Shown: positions 1 through 7,955, counted from the stretch's first letter. The stretch is 17,584 bases of DNA from Cloacimonetes bacterium UBA3541 (GCA_002376725.1 DFOM01000007.1:1-17584); one strand, 5' to 3'. Notes: a model not told the origin generated them from the sequence alone. Numbers and translations: made by a program.

Positions 1-9
1 ATATTTTTC
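1..9. repeat. Left target-site duplication of the IS
   Basis: ATATTTTTC lies directly outside the left end of the insertion sequence and matches 1707-1715 in direct orientation. The window starts here, so the repeat may be longer on the left. Confidence 0.65.
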
Positions 10-11
10 AA

Positions 12-21
12 GGCATTCCCA
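12..21. repeat. Left terminal inverted repeat of the IS
   Basis: GGCATTCCCA is the exact reverse complement of 1694-1703. It is the likely transposase recognition core at the left end. Confidence 0.8.
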
Positions 22-34
22 CAAAAAAGTGATG

Positions 35-64
35 TTGACAAGTTGTAACGCTCTGTTGTATAGA
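35..64 (+). promoter_or_regulatory. Candidate inward promoter near the left IS end
   Basis: A perfect -35 hexamer TTGACA (35-40) is followed after 18 nt by TATAGA (59-64), a four-of-six -10 match. It faces the transposase gene but would give a leader of roughly 315 nt. A second possibility lies closer to the gene: TTTACA (331-336) with a weak TATGGG-like -10 at about 355-361, which would start transcription just before the ribosome binding site. The sequence alone does not decide between them. Confidence 0.3.
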
Positions 65-273
65 TAAATAGGTAGTGTAAATGTCCAAAGATTTTATTTT
101 GTAATTTAGTGAAAAAGTGGATTTTTCTCAAGATTATTTCGTAACCAAAACTAGTACTCAAGAATTTTATGCCATTTAAGGCCCCTAATACTTTAATAGA
201 AGCATTTTCTTGGGGGTGAGATGAACTTTGTGTCTAAATTTTAAAAATCGTTCAATTAACGCTGGATTAGCCC

Positions 274-282
274 TGTGGATAA
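274..282 (-). promoter_or_regulatory. Perfect DnaA box inside the IS
   Basis: TGTGGATAA on the + strand is the exact reverse complement of the DnaA box consensus TTATCCACA. It lies in the untranslated part of the insertion sequence, about 105 nt before the transposase start. IS50 is known to carry a DnaA box near its outside end that affects transposition. A similar role here is inference from that precedent, and a single 9-mer could be chance. Confidence 0.4.
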
Positions 283-340
283 TTCAAAAATTTGGACATA
301 AATCTATTACAATAAACTGAAATAAAAAGCTTTACAAAAA

Positions 341-387
341 TGGCGGTCTCCCAATTATGGGATCAATAAAACATAAGGAGACCACCA
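341..387 (+). promoter_or_regulatory. Hairpin masking the transposase ribosome binding site
   Basis: TGGCGGTCTCC at 341-351 can pair with GGAGACCACCA at 377-387 in 10 of 11 positions (one C.A mismatch at 344/384), leaving a 25-nt loop. The right arm contains most of the Shine-Dalgarno sequence AAGGAG (375-380) and the A of the start codon at 387. Folding would therefore block initiation. Comparable structures in IS10 and IS50 limit transposase made from transcripts that read in from outside. Confidence 0.6.
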
Positions 388-1685
388 TGTTATTAATACA
401 GAATGAAACTACCGAATTCGTGAAAGAAAAATTGTCAAGCTTCTGTAAAAAAACATCAGAAGGACTTTCTAAACCCAAACAAAAATTCATAAAAGATATG
501 CTAATGGGATTGTGTGGAACAGGATCACCCTCTGTTCATAATATCTCAAAATTTATCCAAGACAATGTATCCACCAAATCTTCTTCTGAGCGTTTATATC
601 GGAATTTGAGCCACAATGACTATGTTGAACACATTGATAAAACGTTTCTAAAGTTGGTAAAACCCTATATTACAGATGAAACCATCTTTATCGTAGATGA
701 AAGTGACATTGCAAAACCCTATGCAAAAAAGATGGAAGGTTTGCAGAAGATTTATAATGGTAGCGAAGGCAAAAGTACCAATGGGTATCTATTAGTCAAT
801 ATAGTGGCCTATACCCCCAACAAAGATTCATATATGCTATTACCAATCTTTAGTCGTTTGATTGCACCTAATATGGAATATGACTCAGCTAAACAAATTA
901 TGCAAGATACGATTGTCGATATGGAGTTGGCCTTTAATGGTAAAGGCACTTATGTGTTCGATAGAGGATTTGATGATCGTAAGCTGATAGAGTTTTTAAG
1001 TAACAATGGGATTCAATTTGTCATTCGTGGCAAGGGTGATCGAGCTGTTAAAGAAGGATTTGAAGAAATCAATTTCAACAAAATAGTAAACGAAATGAAG
1101 TTCAAGTATGAATTACCTGGGCTCAAAGAAAATGAAGTATTTCAATGCGCCACCAGAAGAATCAATGTCAGAACCGATGACCATCCCAGTAAAAAATCAA
1201 ATACAGTAGAGGTTAGTTTGGTTGTATCGCGTATCTTTAGAAAAGGTTTTCAAAAGAGAAACGACTTTTATCTATTATGTGATTTTGCCAGCCAGGAAAT
1301 GCCTGATTTGGAGCTGGTTGCGAAAGCAATAGCTGTTTATAAAAAGCGTTGGTCAATTGAAGAAGTTCATCGCCAAATGAAGCAAAGTATGAGATGGGAA
1401 AATATGAGATTGGGTAGCTATCAAGGTATGAAAAATCTTAATGCTCTCATGGCTTTAGCATTGTTTTTCATCTATATGTCAAAAAAGTATATTGCCGAAT
1501 TTGCCGTTGGATTCCCTAAAATGATAAACTACAAAAAAGAAGATTTATATATACCTAAAGAATTCATATACTACAGAATAGCTGAAGTTCTTTCAGAGTG
1601 CATTAAATTTATTGTCCAGTATAAACGAAAACTAAGCTTAGCAGAACGTATCGACCAGCATCAAATGAAAATAAGGCTCGTGTAA
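387..1685 (+). CDS. IS4-family DDE transposase
   Basis: The 432-aa product catalyses cut-and-paste movement of the surrounding insertion sequence by binding its terminal repeats and cutting with a DDE metal-ion active site. The first Asp lies in the motif IVDESDIAKPYA, the second in YVFDRGFDDRKL. The signature YREK box is exact: Y-x2-R-x3-E-x6-K in YKKRWSIEEVHRQMK, where the Glu is the third catalytic residue. An earlier in-frame ATG at 357 has no ribosome binding site. The ATG at 387 has AAGGAG at 375-380 with 6-nt spacing and is the better start. The frame is intact to TAA at 1683-1685, nine nucleotides before the right terminal repeat. Length and motifs are normal for the family. The gene serves only the element and has no link to its neighbours. 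Confidence 0.93.
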   Translation: MLLIQNETTEFVKEKLSSFCKKTSEGLSKPKQKFIKDMLMGLCGTGSPSVHNISKFIQDNVSTKSSSERLYRNLSHNDYVEHIDKTFLKLVKPYITDETIFIVDESDIAKPYAKKMEGLQKIYNGSEGKSTNGYLLVNIVAYTPNKDSYMLLPIFSRLIAPNMEYDSAKQIMQDTIVDMELAFNGKGTYVFDRGFDDRKLIEFLSNNGIQFVIRGKGDRAVKEGFEEINFNKIVNEMKFKYELPGLKENEVFQCATRRINVRTDDHPSKKSNTVEVSLVVSRIFRKGFQKRNDFYLLCDFASQEMPDLELVAKAIAVYKKRWSIEEVHRQMKQSMRWENMRLGSYQGMKNLNALMALALFFIYMSKKYIAEFAVGFPKMINYKKEDLYIPKEFIYYRIAEVLSECIKFIVQYKRKLSLAERIDQHQMKIRLV

Positions 1686-1693
1686 AAAAAATA

Positions 1694-1703
1694 TGGGAAT
1701 GCC
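1694..1703. repeat. Right terminal inverted repeat of the IS
   Basis: TGGGAATGCC is the exact reverse complement of 12-21 and begins nine nucleotides after the transposase stop codon. Confidence 0.8.
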
Positions 1704-1706
1704 AAT

Positions 1707-1715
1707 ATATTTTTC
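1707..1715. repeat. Right target-site duplication of the IS
   Basis: ATATTTTTC repeats the sequence at 1-9 in direct orientation immediately outside the right IS end. Confidence 0.65.
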
Positions 1716-1833
1716 TTGTTGACAATTATCTAATCAGGTTTCAAATTGTATTAGTTAAAATAGTTTAATGAATTTTTCTATTAAAAACACCAGTGTTATT
1801 GATGCTCCGAAAGTCAAAAAATTCAGGCGATTA

Positions 1834-1862
1834 TTGCTGAGTAATAGTTGCCAGGATATTGT
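1834..1862 (+). promoter_or_regulatory. Weak candidate promoter before the yihY-like gene
   Basis: TTGCTG (1834-1839), 17 nt, then TATTGT (1857-1862) is a four-of-six match at both boxes and sits about 40 nt before the start codon. A perfect TTGACA at 1719-1724, just outside the IS, lacks a well-spaced -10. The rest of 1716-1889 shows no gene or strong structure. Confidence 0.2.
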
Positions 1863-1900
1863 TATATGAAAATAAGATTATATCTATTTGAGGAATGAAG

Positions 1901-2977
1901 ATGGACGAGAAAGAAAAAAAAGGCTTTTTTCAAACTTTATGGTTGCTTTTAATAGGTATCTTCAAGACTGCTCAATATGATATAGTCGCATTTTGGAAAT
2001 ACATAAGCAATCCCCAATGGCGAAAGAAATTATGGGCAGATTTAAGTAATTTTGTCCGGTCATTTTATCAGATATTCAACAAAGAAAGAATATTAAGAGA
2101 AGCTGGAGCTTTAACTTATATAACTATAATGGGATTTGTACCAGTAGTAGTATTTCTTATTTTTCTTGCTCCCACCTTACCTTTTCTGGACTTAAAAAAT
2201 AAAATATTTGCAATTATCTCTGAAAATCTAATACCAAGTGTAGCTTTACAAGTCCAGAACATAATTCAGAATATGTTAGAAACTAAAGCCGGATTTAATA
2301 TAATTAACTTTATAGTAATAGCCATTGCATCTTATTCTTTATTTATCGTTATAAGGGATTCTTTTGATCGCATATTAAAACTTGAATTTAGAACAAAACC
2401 TGGTTTATTGAGTCAAATCATAAAATTCTTGGGCACTTTGATTCTGGGATTGCTTATTATGATTGTTCTTTTATCAACTTCTTCTCTACCAGTTATATCC
2501 GGTATATTAAAGCTTCCGGTCTTTAAGTGGTTTAGCTATTTAGTCCCTTTTGTGATGCAATTTATCATATTATTATTGCTTTATAGTTTGATGCCTTCCG
2601 TATCTGTTAAAACAACTTCCTTAGTGAGAGGAGCTTTCTGGGCAACAATTATCTGGTCAATTGCCAGAGGTGGATTTGATTTCTATATATATAATTTAAC
2701 TACTTATCCAGAAAGGTATGGAGCAGTTTCTGCGTTACCTATATTTTTACTCTGGATTTATGTTAATTGGGTTATTATTATGAGTGGTATGGTAATGGTT
2801 TCTGTCTATGAGAGAAGAAGAAACAATAAAGAAACATTAGAACCTCCGCAACAGATGCTTAGGGTTACAGTAGAAATGTATTCAGATAGTAAATTGAATA
2901 AACGAATAGAAAAACTTTTAGCTCCTGATAAATTGAAAGATATTGTCTATCGCTTGGATAAAGATGAGGATAAATGA
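1901..2977 (+). CDS. YihY/BrkB-family inner membrane protein
   Basis: This is a 358-aa integral membrane protein of the YihY/BrkB family, once misnamed RNase BN. Its biochemical role is not firmly known; transport or envelope functions have been proposed. After a charged cytoplasmic N-terminus of about 70 residues it has six hydrophobic segments, at roughly 73-95, 134-156, 170-200, 212-235, 244-266 and 280-303. It shows the family-typical AGALTYITIMGFVPVVVF start of the core and a conserved RYGAVSALPIFLLWIY stretch before the last helix. The last 55 residues are a hydrophilic tail. The start at 1901 is preferred because GAGGA (1890-1894) lies 6 nt upstream; the in-frame ATG at 1895 touches that site. 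The stop overlaps the purH start (ATGA), so the two are translationally coupled, although no functional link is known. Confidence 0.85.
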   Translation: MDEKEKKGFFQTLWLLLIGIFKTAQYDIVAFWKYISNPQWRKKLWADLSNFVRSFYQIFNKERILREAGALTYITIMGFVPVVVFLIFLAPTLPFLDLKNKIFAIISENLIPSVALQVQNIIQNMLETKAGFNIINFIVIAIASYSLFIVIRDSFDRILKLEFRTKPGLLSQIIKFLGTLILGLLIMIVLLSTSSLPVISGILKLPVFKWFSYLVPFVMQFIILLLLYSLMPSVSVKTTSLVRGAFWATIIWSIARGGFDFYIYNLTTYPERYGAVSALPIFLLWIYVNWVIIMSGMVMVSVYERRRNNKETLEPPQQMLRVTVEMYSDSKLNKRIEKLLAPDKLKDIVYRLDKDEDK

Positions 2978-4521
2978 ATAAATATGCATTGATATCTGTT
3001 TCGGATCGTCGGAACATAGAAAAACTTGCTTTAACTTTAAACAAATTGGGATATTCTATTTTGGCTACCAAGGGGACTTCCAGCTATTTAGATTCTAAGG
3101 GGATTTATAATATAGAAATCGCTCGTTTAACCAGATTTCCTGAAATTCTTAATGGGCGCGTGAAGACGCTTCATCCCCGCATATTCGCTGGTATTCTGGC
3201 AGATAGAGAAAATTTAGAGCATATGAAAACCTTAGAAGAATTAGGAATTGACCGCATAGATTTAGTGGCGGTAAATTTTTATCCTTTTATTGAAACCTGG
3301 TCTCGTGAAGGTTCAACTCATTCTGAAATAATTGAAAATATTGATATAGGAGGACCTTCTTTAATTCGTGCAGCAGCAAAAAATTATGAGAGTGTAATTG
3401 TCTTAACGGACCCGGAAGATTATGAATATATAATGCAGTATTTACAAGATAATAAGGAAATTCCGCTGGATATGAGAATGCATCTTGCTCATAAAGCTTT
3501 TAAATATGTATCCGCTTATGATGCAATGATAGCTGAATATTTCAAATCGCTTGATCGGAGAGAAGAGCACAGCCAGAATCTTCCTTTATACTACAATTTA
3601 TCTTGCAAGCTAGAACAACCTTTACGGTATGGGGAAAATCCACATCAAATAGCTGGTTTTTATCTTTCTCATCAGTCTCAATTAAAGGTTTTGGCAGGAA
3701 AGGAACTCTCTTTTAATAATCATCAAGATATTGATGCGACTCTTAGAGGTTTAAAATTATTTAAGAAACCTACCGTCATTATCACCAAACATTGTAATTC
3801 CTGTGGCATTGGTACAGATTCTGAATTGGCTCTTGCTTATGAAAAAGCTTTTAATACTGATACTGATTCCCCTTATGGAGGAATTGTAGGAATGAATCGC
3901 TCTCTTGATATGAATACTGCTGAATTAATCAATCGTGTTTTTACTGAAATTATTATTGCTCCCGATTATGAAACTGGAGTGCTGGAATTTCTTAAGAAGA
4001 AAAAAAATAGGAGAGTAATTCTATATAATCCAGAACTGCTAAATAATTTTTCTGAACCCTGGGAATTGAAAAGCTTAACCTATGGATGGTTGCTTCAATC
4101 CTGGGACTTAGTGCAAGACAATCCTGAAGAATGGAAAGTAGTTTCTGAACGACAACCTGATAAGGATGAATGGGAAGCTTTAATTTTTGCCTGGAAAGTC
4201 GTGTCCTTATTGCGTTCAAATGCCATTGCTATAACCGGTAAAGACCAGGTTTATGGTTTAGGAGCAGGTCAAACCAGTAGATTTGATTCCACGCATCTGG
4301 CAATTTGGAAAGCTCAACGCTTTGGACATAATCTTAAAGGTGCAGTTTGTGCTTCCGATGGATTCTTTCCTTTTCGCGATTCGGTAGAGGAATTAAATAA
4401 ATATGGAATTAATGCAATCATTGAACCAGGAGGTTCAAAAGCGGATAATGAAGTTATTGAGGCTTGTAATGATTATGAAATTGCCTTAGTTTTTTCAGGG
4501 TTTCGTCATTTCAGGCATTGA
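2974..4521 (+). CDS. purH: Bifunctional AICAR formyltransferase / IMP cyclohydrolase
   Basis: PurH carries out the last two steps of de novo purine synthesis in the cytoplasm: formylation of AICAR with 10-formyltetrahydrofolate, then ring closure to IMP. At 515 aa it has the normal length. The N-terminal cyclohydrolase domain (about 1-195) shows ALISVSDR, ATKGTSSYL, GRVKTLHPRIFAGIL and NIDIGGPSLIRAAAKN. The C-terminal formyltransferase domain shows LRYGENPHQ, the catalytic Lys-His pair in KHCNSCG (272-278), SDGFFPFRDS, and the usual end FSGFRHFRH. One small oddity is Ser276 where the common motif KHxNPCG has Pro. The start codon overlaps the yihY-like stop by ATGA, so translation is probably coupled. 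No terminator-like hairpin is visible between purH and the tRNA gene that follows. Confidence 0.97.
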   Translation: MNKYALISVSDRRNIEKLALTLNKLGYSILATKGTSSYLDSKGIYNIEIARLTRFPEILNGRVKTLHPRIFAGILADRENLEHMKTLEELGIDRIDLVAVNFYPFIETWSREGSTHSEIIENIDIGGPSLIRAAAKNYESVIVLTDPEDYEYIMQYLQDNKEIPLDMRMHLAHKAFKYVSAYDAMIAEYFKSLDRREEHSQNLPLYYNLSCKLEQPLRYGENPHQIAGFYLSHQSQLKVLAGKELSFNNHQDIDATLRGLKLFKKPTVIITKHCNSCGIGTDSELALAYEKAFNTDTDSPYGGIVGMNRSLDMNTAELINRVFTEIIIAPDYETGVLEFLKKKKNRRVILYNPELLNNFSEPWELKSLTYGWLLQSWDLVQDNPEEWKVVSERQPDKDEWEALIFAWKVVSLLRSNAIAITGKDQVYGLGAGQTSRFDSTHLAIWKAQRFGHNLKGAVCASDGFFPFRDSVEELNKYGINAIIEPGGSKADNEVIEACNDYEIALVFSGFRHFRH

Positions 4522-4528
4522 TTTTTAT

Positions 4529-4558
4529 TTGACAGAAAGGATGGCAAAAAAATTATAT
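4529..4558 (+). promoter_or_regulatory. Candidate promoter of the tRNA-Ser gene
   Basis: A perfect TTGACA (4529-4534) is followed by AT-rich TTATAT (4553-4558, 18-nt spacing) ending 10 nt before the mature tRNA. The -10 match is weak, but its position fits a tRNA promoter. Confidence 0.4.
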
Positions 4559-4568
4559 CATTAAAAGC

Positions 4569-4663
4569 GGAGATGTGTCCGAGCTGGTTGAAGGAGCACG
4601 ATTGGAAATCGTGTATATGTGCAAAAACGCATATCCTGGGTTCGAATCCCAGCATCTCCGCCA
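4569..4663 (+). tRNA. tRNA-Ser (anticodon GGA)
   Basis: The cloverleaf can be folded by eye. The acceptor stem is GGAGATG (4569-4575) with CATCTCC (4653-4659), with discriminator G at 4660 and an encoded CCA at 4661-4663. The anticodon stem CACGA/TCGTG encloses the loop TTGGAAA, giving anticodon GGA (4604-4606), which reads UCC and UCU. A long variable arm (about 4614-4635) forms a stem, as expected for class II serine tRNAs, and the T loop has the standard TTCGAAT. The discriminator G also fits serine. Confidence 0.97.
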
Positions 4664-4715
4664 GAATTTTTATTATCTATCCCAATTTATTGGCAAATAG
4701 AGAGGAACTTTTTAA

Positions 4716-6422
4716 ATGAAAAAAAATACTGGTATTTATATTGGCTGCGGTGTAGTTGTTTTAATCCTTATAGCTGCATTTATGGCAGGCTATTTTATAG
4801 GCTTTGCTCCAAAGGGGAAAAGTGTGGCTGGCGGTTCATGGCTCGTTCTGGATTTAAGCGGTCAGGTCTCGGATTATTCCATTCTTCAGAGTTCTAATTT
4901 TCTGGGATATAATCCCTTAACTGTTAAGGATATTTGTTTTCGTATACGCAAAGCGGCAGATGATAATAAAATCAAAGGTATCCTGATTAAACCTAATTTA
5001 CTGCAAACTAATTATGCTAATCTTAATGAAATTGATGCAGCATTGCAGGATTTTAAAAAGAGTCATAAACCAGTGATTGCTCATGGTGAAATGCTGGCTC
5101 AAAGGGATTATCTGCTTTGTGCTATGGCTGATAAAATCTATCTGGACCCTTCTGCTTCAGCTGGAATTATTCTGGAAGGAATTGCTAGCAATGTCCTATT
5201 TTATAGAGATGCACTAAAAAAGCTCGGAATAAAGATGCATATAATGCAGGAAGGTCAATTTAAAGGTGCAGCAGAACCTTACACTCAAAACTCTTTAAGT
5301 CCTGGCACAGAAGAAAATCTAAGGAAAGTGTTAAAAAATCGTTATGAGCTTTTACAACAAGAAATAGCTGCTTTGCGCAGTATAAAAATAGATACGGTGC
5401 AAAATATATATGAAAATAGACCAGATTTAACTATTAACGCTCAGGAAGCCAAAAAATATGCTTTAATTGATGAAATTGCTACCTGGGAAGAATTGCAAAA
5501 AAAGTATGATATTACGGATAAATACCAAATTTCTATCTCTAATTATCAATCAGGTTCTGAAGCTTCTGTATCTGGAGATAAGATTGCAGTGATTTATCTT
5601 AGCGGTAATATTACTCCTTCAAGCAGCTATAATAATCCTAATGTTATTAGTTTAAACAGTGTTGATAAAATTTTAGATAAGGTAGAAGCAGATAAATCAA
5701 TTCAAGCAGTTGTTCTACGAATTAATAGTCCTGGAGGTTCTGCTCTTGAATCGGAATTGATTTATCAACGTATTCAAGCATTGGAAAAACCAGTTGTAAT
5801 TTCTATGGGAGGAATGGCTGCTTCTGGAGGATATTATATAAGCTGTGCTGGTGATTATCTCATTGCCGATCCACAAACTATTACTGGCTCTATAGGAGTG
5901 GTGATGGCTATTCCTGAAGCAGAAGAACTAGGAAATAAGATTGGAATAGAGAGTCAAACTATCAGTTATGGAAAGTTTGCTGGAGCAGGTAATATTTTAG
6001 AAAAAACCGATCCTGAGCTTCTAGCCTCTTTGAAAAGAGAATCTGCAAGCGTATATGCCGAATTTAAACAACGAGTTATGGAAAGTCGCAAAATTGCAGC
6101 AGATAAAATTGATTTAGTAGCTGAAGGAAGAGTCTTTGCCGCTTCTGATGCTAAGGCAAATGGTCTAATTGATGAGATAGGTAATCTTCAGTTTGCAATA
6201 GCAAAGGCTGCCGAGCTGGCTAAAATTACTAAATATAATGTTCAGACCTTTCCTAAGAAGATAACTTTATGGGATTTATTACGCCAAGGTAACTGGTTCC
6301 AAATCAATAACGCTAAAGCTAAAGAAAAAGATTTAATTTCTACGGAACCAATAGAAAACTACTTGGAAAAAACTCTACCGACCAATCAATGGATATATTT
6401 TTGTCCCTATAAGCTGGATTAA
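4716..6422 (+). CDS. sppA: Signal peptide peptidase SppA (long, two-domain type)
   Basis: SppA is a membrane-anchored serine protease that degrades cleaved signal peptides in the cell envelope. The 568-aa length and duplicated fold match the long (67K) form of Escherichia coli. A single N-terminal transmembrane segment spans about residues 8-28. The catalytic Lys-Ser dyad is split over the two repeats as in E. coli: Lys183 in GQFKGAAEPYT and Ser370 in GGMAASGGYYISC. The conserved RINSPGGSALESE and DPQTITGSIGVV stretches flank the serine. AGAGGAA at 4701-4707 is a good ribosome binding site for the ATG at 4716. The gene begins 52 nt after the tRNA and ends 6 nt before rng, so the two protein genes are probably one transcript. 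All key residues are present. Confidence 0.95.
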   Translation: MKKNTGIYIGCGVVVLILIAAFMAGYFIGFAPKGKSVAGGSWLVLDLSGQVSDYSILQSSNFLGYNPLTVKDICFRIRKAADDNKIKGILIKPNLLQTNYANLNEIDAALQDFKKSHKPVIAHGEMLAQRDYLLCAMADKIYLDPSASAGIILEGIASNVLFYRDALKKLGIKMHIMQEGQFKGAAEPYTQNSLSPGTEENLRKVLKNRYELLQQEIAALRSIKIDTVQNIYENRPDLTINAQEAKKYALIDEIATWEELQKKYDITDKYQISISNYQSGSEASVSGDKIAVIYLSGNITPSSSYNNPNVISLNSVDKILDKVEADKSIQAVVLRINSPGGSALESELIYQRIQALEKPVVISMGGMAASGGYYISCAGDYLIADPQTITGSIGVVMAIPEAEELGNKIGIESQTISYGKFAGAGNILEKTDPELLASLKRESASVYAEFKQRVMESRKIAADKIDLVAEGRVFAASDAKANGLIDEIGNLQFAIAKAAELAKITKYNVQTFPKKITLWDLLRQGNWFQINNAKAKEKDLISTEPIENYLEKTLPTNQWIYFCPYKLD

Positions 6423-6428
6423 TATAGA

Positions 6429-7955
6429 ATGACTCAATCAAAAAGAGATAAATATATAACTGAGATTATCGTTAATGTGCACCCTCTGGAAAAAAGAGTA
6501 GCAGTTTTAGAAGATAGTAGACTAGTAGAACTTTTTGTAGAACGTAAAGATAAACAAAATATTGTCGGAAATATCTATAAGGGCATCGTAAAAGATGTAC
6601 TTCCGGGAATGGGAGCAGCATTTATTGATATAGGTCTGGAAAGGACAGCTTTCTTACATTATTCAGATATCGTTCTGGATTTTCTGGATATTTATGAGAA
6701 TGAGACTCCTCATCCTAAACTGGATCCTAAGGATTCTTCACAGATAGCTAATCTACTTAAACCTGGACAAGAAATTATAGTTCAGGTGCATAAAGGTCCC
6801 CTGGGTTCCAAAGGTGCAAGACTTACAGGTCAAATTTCTGTTCCAGGAAAATATTTAGTGCTCTTTCCCAATAAACATAAGATTGCTATCTCTCGTAAAA
6901 TCTTTAATCAAAGCGAACGCTATCGTATCAGGAATATTATAAGCAATTTTAAAGATCCAAATTTTGGTTTAATAGTTAGGACGGAAGCTGAAGGTTGTGA
7001 TGAGGATGATTTACATACAGAATATGATGCTCTTCTAAAAACTTGGAAACTTATTGAAAAGAAAATACGCTATCTAAAAGCACCTGTCTGTGTTTTTGAA
7101 GAAAATGCTCTGGAAAACTATCTAATAAGAGACCTTTTTGGCGAAAATGTTGATCGCTTAGTCATAGATGATAAAGACTTTGCTAAAAGTATTATCCATC
7201 AATTGGAGGATATATCTCCTGAATTGATTGATAATATAGAAATATATAAAGAAGACACTCCTATCTTTGATGCCTGGGGAATTGAGAAAAAGATTGTGAC
7301 TATATTCCATTCCAAAATATATCTACCTAGTGGAGGAAATATTAAAATAGAACAAACTGAAGCTCTGGTCGCAATTGATATCAATACTGGCAGCTTTACG
7401 GGGAAAACTAGTTATGAAGAAACCATTAAAAAGACTAATTTAGAAGCCGCTGCAGAAATAGCACGTCAAATAAGACTTCGGGATTTAAGTGGTGTTATTA
7501 TCATAGATTTTATTGATATGTCAAGCGAACAAAATAAACAAGAAGTTCTGGAAATGTTGCGTAAAAACCTTAGACGAGATCGTGCCAAGAATAAGGTTTA
7601 TAATTTTACTGAACTAGGTCTAGTTGAAATGACGCGCAAAAGGATGAGAACTTCCCTCATTGCTAATTTTTCTGATCCTTGTCCACTCTGTTATGGTAGT
7701 GGACGCATTGTCTCCAAAGATACTATGTTGATGCGTATATATCGCTGGCTAAACCGTTCGGAATACTTTATTAAAGATAAGGGCTTACGCATTGTTGTTC
7801 ATCCTGAGTTATTAGAACATATTCAGAATAACTATGAATATTTTACTGCTTATAAAGATCAGATAGAAATTGTTGCAGACCCAGAAATGCGTACTGACCA
7901 ATTTAAGGTTCTACTTTTACCAGACTTAGAGGATATAACTTCTAAGTTTATGTAA
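6429..7955 (+). CDS. rng: Ribonuclease G (RNase E/G family)
   Basis: This is a cytoplasmic endoribonuclease that cuts single-stranded AU-rich RNA, with known roles in 16S rRNA 5' end maturation and mRNA decay. The 508-aa length fits RNase G, without the long C-terminal scaffold of RNase E. An S1-type RNA-binding domain is visible at about 37-125 (GNIYKGIVKDVLPGMGAAFIDIG). The two metal-binding aspartates are present as Asp317 in AIDINTG and Asp360 in VIIIDFIDM. The Zn-link motif CPLC (Cys418, Cys421) precedes the small domain. ELGLVEMTRKRMR is also typical. The gene follows sppA after 6 nt with only a weak ribosome binding site, which suggests translation by re-initiation or coupling. It ends against the convergent subtilase gene. 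Confidence 0.95.
   Translation: MTQSKRDKYITEIIVNVHPLEKRVAVLEDSRLVELFVERKDKQNIVGNIYKGIVKDVLPGMGAAFIDIGLERTAFLHYSDIVLDFLDIYENETPHPKLDPKDSSQIANLLKPGQEIIVQVHKGPLGSKGARLTGQISVPGKYLVLFPNKHKIAISRKIFNQSERYRIRNIISNFKDPNFGLIVRTEAEGCDEDDLHTEYDALLKTWKLIEKKIRYLKAPVCVFEENALENYLIRDLFGENVDRLVIDDKDFAKSIIHQLEDISPELIDNIEIYKEDTPIFDAWGIEKKIVTIFHSKIYLPSGGNIKIEQTEALVAIDINTGSFTGKTSYEETIKKTNLEAAAEIARQIRLRDLSGVIIIDFIDMSSEQNKQEVLEMLRKNLRRDRAKNKVYNFTELGLVEMTRKRMRTSLIANFSDPCPLCYGSGRIVSKDTMLMRIYRWLNRSEYFIKDKGLRIVVHPELLEHIQNNYEYFTAYKDQIEIVADPEMRTDQFKVLLLPDLEDITSKFM

Larger units (their letters stand above)
22..340. other. Untranslated left region of the IS (about 320 nt)
   Basis: No coding sequence is credible between the left terminal repeat and the transposase gene. 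The stretch is AT-rich. It contains a promoter-like pair near 35-64, a 9-bp inverted pair (ATGTCCAAA at 81-89 and TTTGGACAT at 291-299), a direct repeat CTCAAGA at 127-133 and 157-163, and a perfect DnaA box at 274-282. Such a long leader is roomy for an IS4 element and may hold transposase or host-factor binding sites. A small RNA is possible but nothing in the sequence proves one. Confidence 0.5.
10..1706 (+). mobile_element. IS4-family insertion sequence, complete
   Basis: This is a complete insertion sequence of about 1.7 kb carrying one transposase gene. Its ends are a perfect 10-bp inverted repeat, GGCATTCCCA at 12-21 and TGGGAATGCC at 1694-1703. Outside the ends the 9-bp sequence ATATTTTTC occurs at 1-9 and again at 1707-1715, as expected for a target-site duplication; IS4-family elements usually make 9-12 bp. 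If the base just before the window is T, the duplication would be 10 bp, the element would end at 1705, and both ends would be symmetric (two bases outside GGCATTCCCA). The transposase frame is open and all catalytic motifs are present, so the copy looks recent and potentially active. The exact outer ends are uncertain by one base. Confidence 0.85.

Noticed and set aside
293..303. TGGACATAAAT in the IS leader, identical to the right edge of the tandem array (17553-17563)
   Set aside because: Many 11-base matches are expected by chance within a window of this size, and no further similarity extends from it.
340..369. Nine-codon mini-frame across the left arm and loop of the IS hairpin, a possible leader peptide
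   Set aside because: It has no ribosome binding site, and the hairpin alone explains the sequence constraint.
4682..4693. CCAA-TTTA-TTGG hairpin between the tRNA and sppA as a terminator
   Set aside because: The stem is only 4 bp and no U tract follows.
4619..4897. 92-aa frame beginning inside the tRNA-Ser gene
   Set aside because: It overlaps the tRNA and the sppA start in another frame, has no ribosome binding site and no recognisable domain.
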